Part shown: positions 6,438 to 7,328 of the stretch, in pieces
Layout of the letters: every line of letters begins with the position of its first letter
How positions within the stretch are numbered: the stretch's first letter is position 1
From: Ktedonobacter racemifer
GTDB lineage: Bacteria; Chloroflexota; DTOL01; JACQYG01
DNA length: 7,328 bases
Assembly: GCA_020723545.1 (NCBI GenBank)
Contig: DYIS01000128.1
Span: 1-7,328, forward strand
Reading direction: 5' to 3'
Program-made: the position numbers and the translations under genes
The notes under the pieces: model-generated
What the model was told of the DNA's origin: nothing
Databases searched by the model: none
What the model saw: only the letters and a program-made list of their open reading frames with translations

Positions 6438-6450
6438 AAGCAACTTGCTT
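6438..6450. promoter_or_regulatory. 13-bp palindrome in the operon leader, possible operator
   Basis: On the minus strand AAGCAA and TTGCTT are perfect inverted half-sites around a single central base. It lies about 105 bp downstream of the predicted -10 box, within the untranslated leader. A roadblock operator for a dimeric regulator is conceivable, but I do not recognise the motif, and a chance palindrome of this size in 7 kb is not improbable. Confidence 0.3.
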
Positions 6451-6555
6451 CATTCCAGGTTGTTTTCCTTTTTCTGGCCTCAGGATGCCTGCCCCGGCTT
6501 TGGAATGCCGAAACCGCCAACAAAACGTCGAAGCTTGTGAAAATATACGCACACG

Positions 6556-6584
6556 ATACTAGCACAACGATCCACAGAAGTCAA
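6556..6584 (-). promoter_or_regulatory. Sigma-70-type promoter for the acd-etfBA operon
   Basis: Reading the minus strand, a -35 box TTGACT (6584-6579, five of six consensus bases) is separated by exactly 17 bp from a -10 box TAGTAT (6561-6556, four of six). The -10 box is preceded by TGC, an extended-10 element. Transcription would begin near 6549, leaving an untranslated leader of about 230 nt before the GTG at 6317. It is located in the 295-bp gap between the MoaD-like gene and the operon, immediately after the former, as expected if the operon is separately transcribed. No intrinsic terminator is visible between the MoaD-like gene and this promoter, so read-through is possible. The rest of the gap holds only short weak hairpins and the 13-bp palindrome. 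Confidence 0.7.
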
Positions 6585-6612
6585 CGGCTCTGGCTTTCTT
6601 TATCTAGTGACC

Positions 6613-6897
6613 TTAGCCCCCGGCCACTGGGAGCAGGATCAACACCTCGTCTCCCTCCTGAACCGGCACCTTGGCTCTCTCGGAAAAACTCGCGATTTGG
6701 CCGTTCAGGAAAAGCGTGTAATAGAACTCTCGCCTCTCACCGCTGCCGTGGAGCTCCCCTTCCAGGTTGGGGTAGGCGGCCACCAGGGTCTCTAGCACGT
6801 CAGCTAGAGTGTTATCCTTGTCCGGAAGGGCCAGCGTTATCATCTTCTGGCGCACGGCCCTCCACAGAGGTTCCCCCATTCGCACCTTGATTCTCAT
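6613..6897 (-). CDS. MoaD/ThiS-family ubiquitin-like sulfur-carrier protein
   Basis: This 94-residue small protein has the beta-grasp pattern of MoaD/ThiS: an N-terminal strand (MRIKVRM), a central helix (LADVLETLVAAYP, 31-43), a hydrophobic strand (FYYTLFLNGQ, 58-67), then the GDEVLILLPVAGG ending (82-94). The C-terminal Gly-Gly is the residue pair that is adenylated and thiocarboxylated in sulfur carriers, and conjugated in archaeal ubiquitin-like modifiers. Its ATG overlaps the korB stop as ATGA, with AGAGGTGG seven bases upstream inside korB, so the two are translationally coupled. Possible roles are sulfur donation for molybdopterin or tungstopterin assembly (MoaD-like genes accompany tungsten aldehyde:ferredoxin oxidoreductases), or a task linked to the 2-oxoacid oxidoreductase. 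No MoaE, MoeB or aor gene is visible here, so the role stays open. The fold assignment is secure and the function is not. Confidence 0.85.
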   Translation of the reverse strand: MRIKVRMGEPLWRAVRQKMITLALPDKDNTLADVLETLVAAYPNLEGELHGSGERREFYYTLFLNGQIASFSERAKVPVQEGDEVLILLPVAGG

Positions 6898-7328
6898 GCT
6901 CGGCCACCTCTTACGAACTCACCAATGAGGATTTTCCCTTGAACCGTCGCCGAATCTCGGGATGCCGAATCCAGACCGACGCAGAGGCCCTTGTACAGGT
7001 TCAACATGTCCGTGGGAGAGGCCGCACCGTTGCGCCGGCCGTAGTGGGTGGGGCAGGACGAAAGCACTTCTACAAAGGCAAAGCCCCGGTGCTGCAGCGC
7101 GTTCTTCAAGATCTTAACCAGGTGCACCACGTGATAAACCGTACTGCGGGCTACGTAGGTAGCACCGGCGGCCTCTACCAGGCGGCAGAGGTCGAAGGCA
7201 CGGTCGGGGTTGCCCGCCTCAGTAGTGGCGGTTATTGCCCCGGGTGGGGTCGTTGCCGCTACCTGTCCCCCCGTCATGCCGTAGATCATGTTGTTGGCGC
7301 ATATCACCGTGAGGTCGGTGTTGCGCCT
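6894..7328 (-). CDS. korB: 2-oxoacid:ferredoxin oxidoreductase, beta subunit (N-terminus outside window)
   Basis: The last 144 codons of the gene are present and the frame stays open to the window edge, where the visible protein begins Arg-Arg-Asn-Thr-Asp-Leu-Thr-Val. The beta subunit binds thiamine diphosphate and a [4Fe-4S] cluster and carries out CoA-dependent oxidative decarboxylation of a 2-oxoacid with reduction of ferredoxin. ANNMIYGMTGGQ (visible residues 11-22) followed by TTP is the end of the thiamine-diphosphate/Mg site. GNPDRAFDLCRLVEAAGATYVAR and CPTHYGRRNG are typical of KorB, the 2-oxoglutarate type; the exact substrate is inferred. The internal GTG at 7307 is not the start. 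The gene that follows is a MoaD-like protein rather than a gamma subunit, so gamma must be encoded upstream, be fused to alpha, or be absent. Confidence 0.9.
   Translation of the reverse strand, partial: RRNTDLTVICANNMIYGMTGGQVAATTPPGAITATTEAGNPDRAFDLCRLVEAAGATYVARSTVYHVVHLVKILKNALQHRGFAFVEVLSSCPTHYGRRNGAASPTDMLNLYKGLCVGLDSASRDSATVQGKILIGEFVRGGRA

Noticed and set aside
6320..6562. Possible 80-codon plus-strand gene in the intergenic gap
   Set aside because: It begins next to the operon start, has no recognisable domain, and overlaps the leader and -10 region of a good minus-strand promoter.
7305..7307. GTG at 7307 as the true start of the 2-oxoacid oxidoreductase gene
   Set aside because: The frame continues upstream to the window edge with family-like residues (RRNTDLTV), and the beta subunit is normally much longer; the gene is simply cut by the window.
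1..7328. CRISPR array, tRNA or rRNA genes, insertion sequences, phage or defence genes
   Set aside because: No regularly spaced repeats, no RNA-gene signatures and no transposase or nuclease reading frames were seen on either strand.

Overview
The window is a bacterial, moderately GC-rich stretch in which every supported gene lies on the minus strand, so transcription runs from high to low coordinates. Its core is a five-gene block at 122-6317, read in the order acyl-CoA dehydrogenase, etfB, etfA, membrane FeS/heme oxidoreductase, second acyl-CoA dehydrogenase. Intergenic gaps are 15, 30, 43 and 60 bp, so this is almost certainly one operon. It encodes a route for electrons from acyl-CoA oxidation into the membrane: acyl-CoA to dehydrogenase FAD, to the electron-transfer flavoprotein EtfAB, to a membrane ETF:quinone oxidoreductase of the FadF/EMO type (heme-b-like membrane domain, two [4Fe-4S] clusters, two CCG domains), and then presumably to menaquinone.

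Upstream, at the right edge, is the end of a separate operon. It holds the C-terminal 144 residues of the beta subunit of a 2-oxoacid (probably 2-oxoglutarate):ferredoxin oxidoreductase, whose stop overlaps by 4 bp the start of a MoaD/ThiS-like ubiquitin-fold protein ending in Gly-Gly. A 295-bp gap follows. It carries a convincing sigma-70-type promoter for the five-gene operon (TTGACT, 17 bp, extended-10 TGC-TAGTAT), a leader of about 230 nt, and a 13-bp palindrome that could be an operator. The left 121 bp are non-coding, with an 8-bp degenerate tandem repeat and a GC-rich inverted repeat.

The most striking feature is the promoter-proximal dehydrogenase (5259-6317). Its reading frame is intact and typical up to the C-terminal Gly-Gly-Trp-Gly, then runs into an AT-rich, TTCGAA-based palindromic element and stops 11 codons later. 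The last 30 or so residues of the family, including the catalytic glutamate of the YEGT motif, are absent, and the etfB ribosome-binding site follows immediately. Both ETF genes start with TTG behind strong Shine-Dalgarno sequences.

The organism cannot be named from this window. A low-oxygen or anaerobic, menaquinone-using bacterium is suggested by the ferredoxin-dependent 2-oxoacid oxidoreductase plus the FadF/EMO-type ETF dehydrogenase. Chloroflexota, Firmicutes-like or deep-branching lineages are possible, but this is inference.
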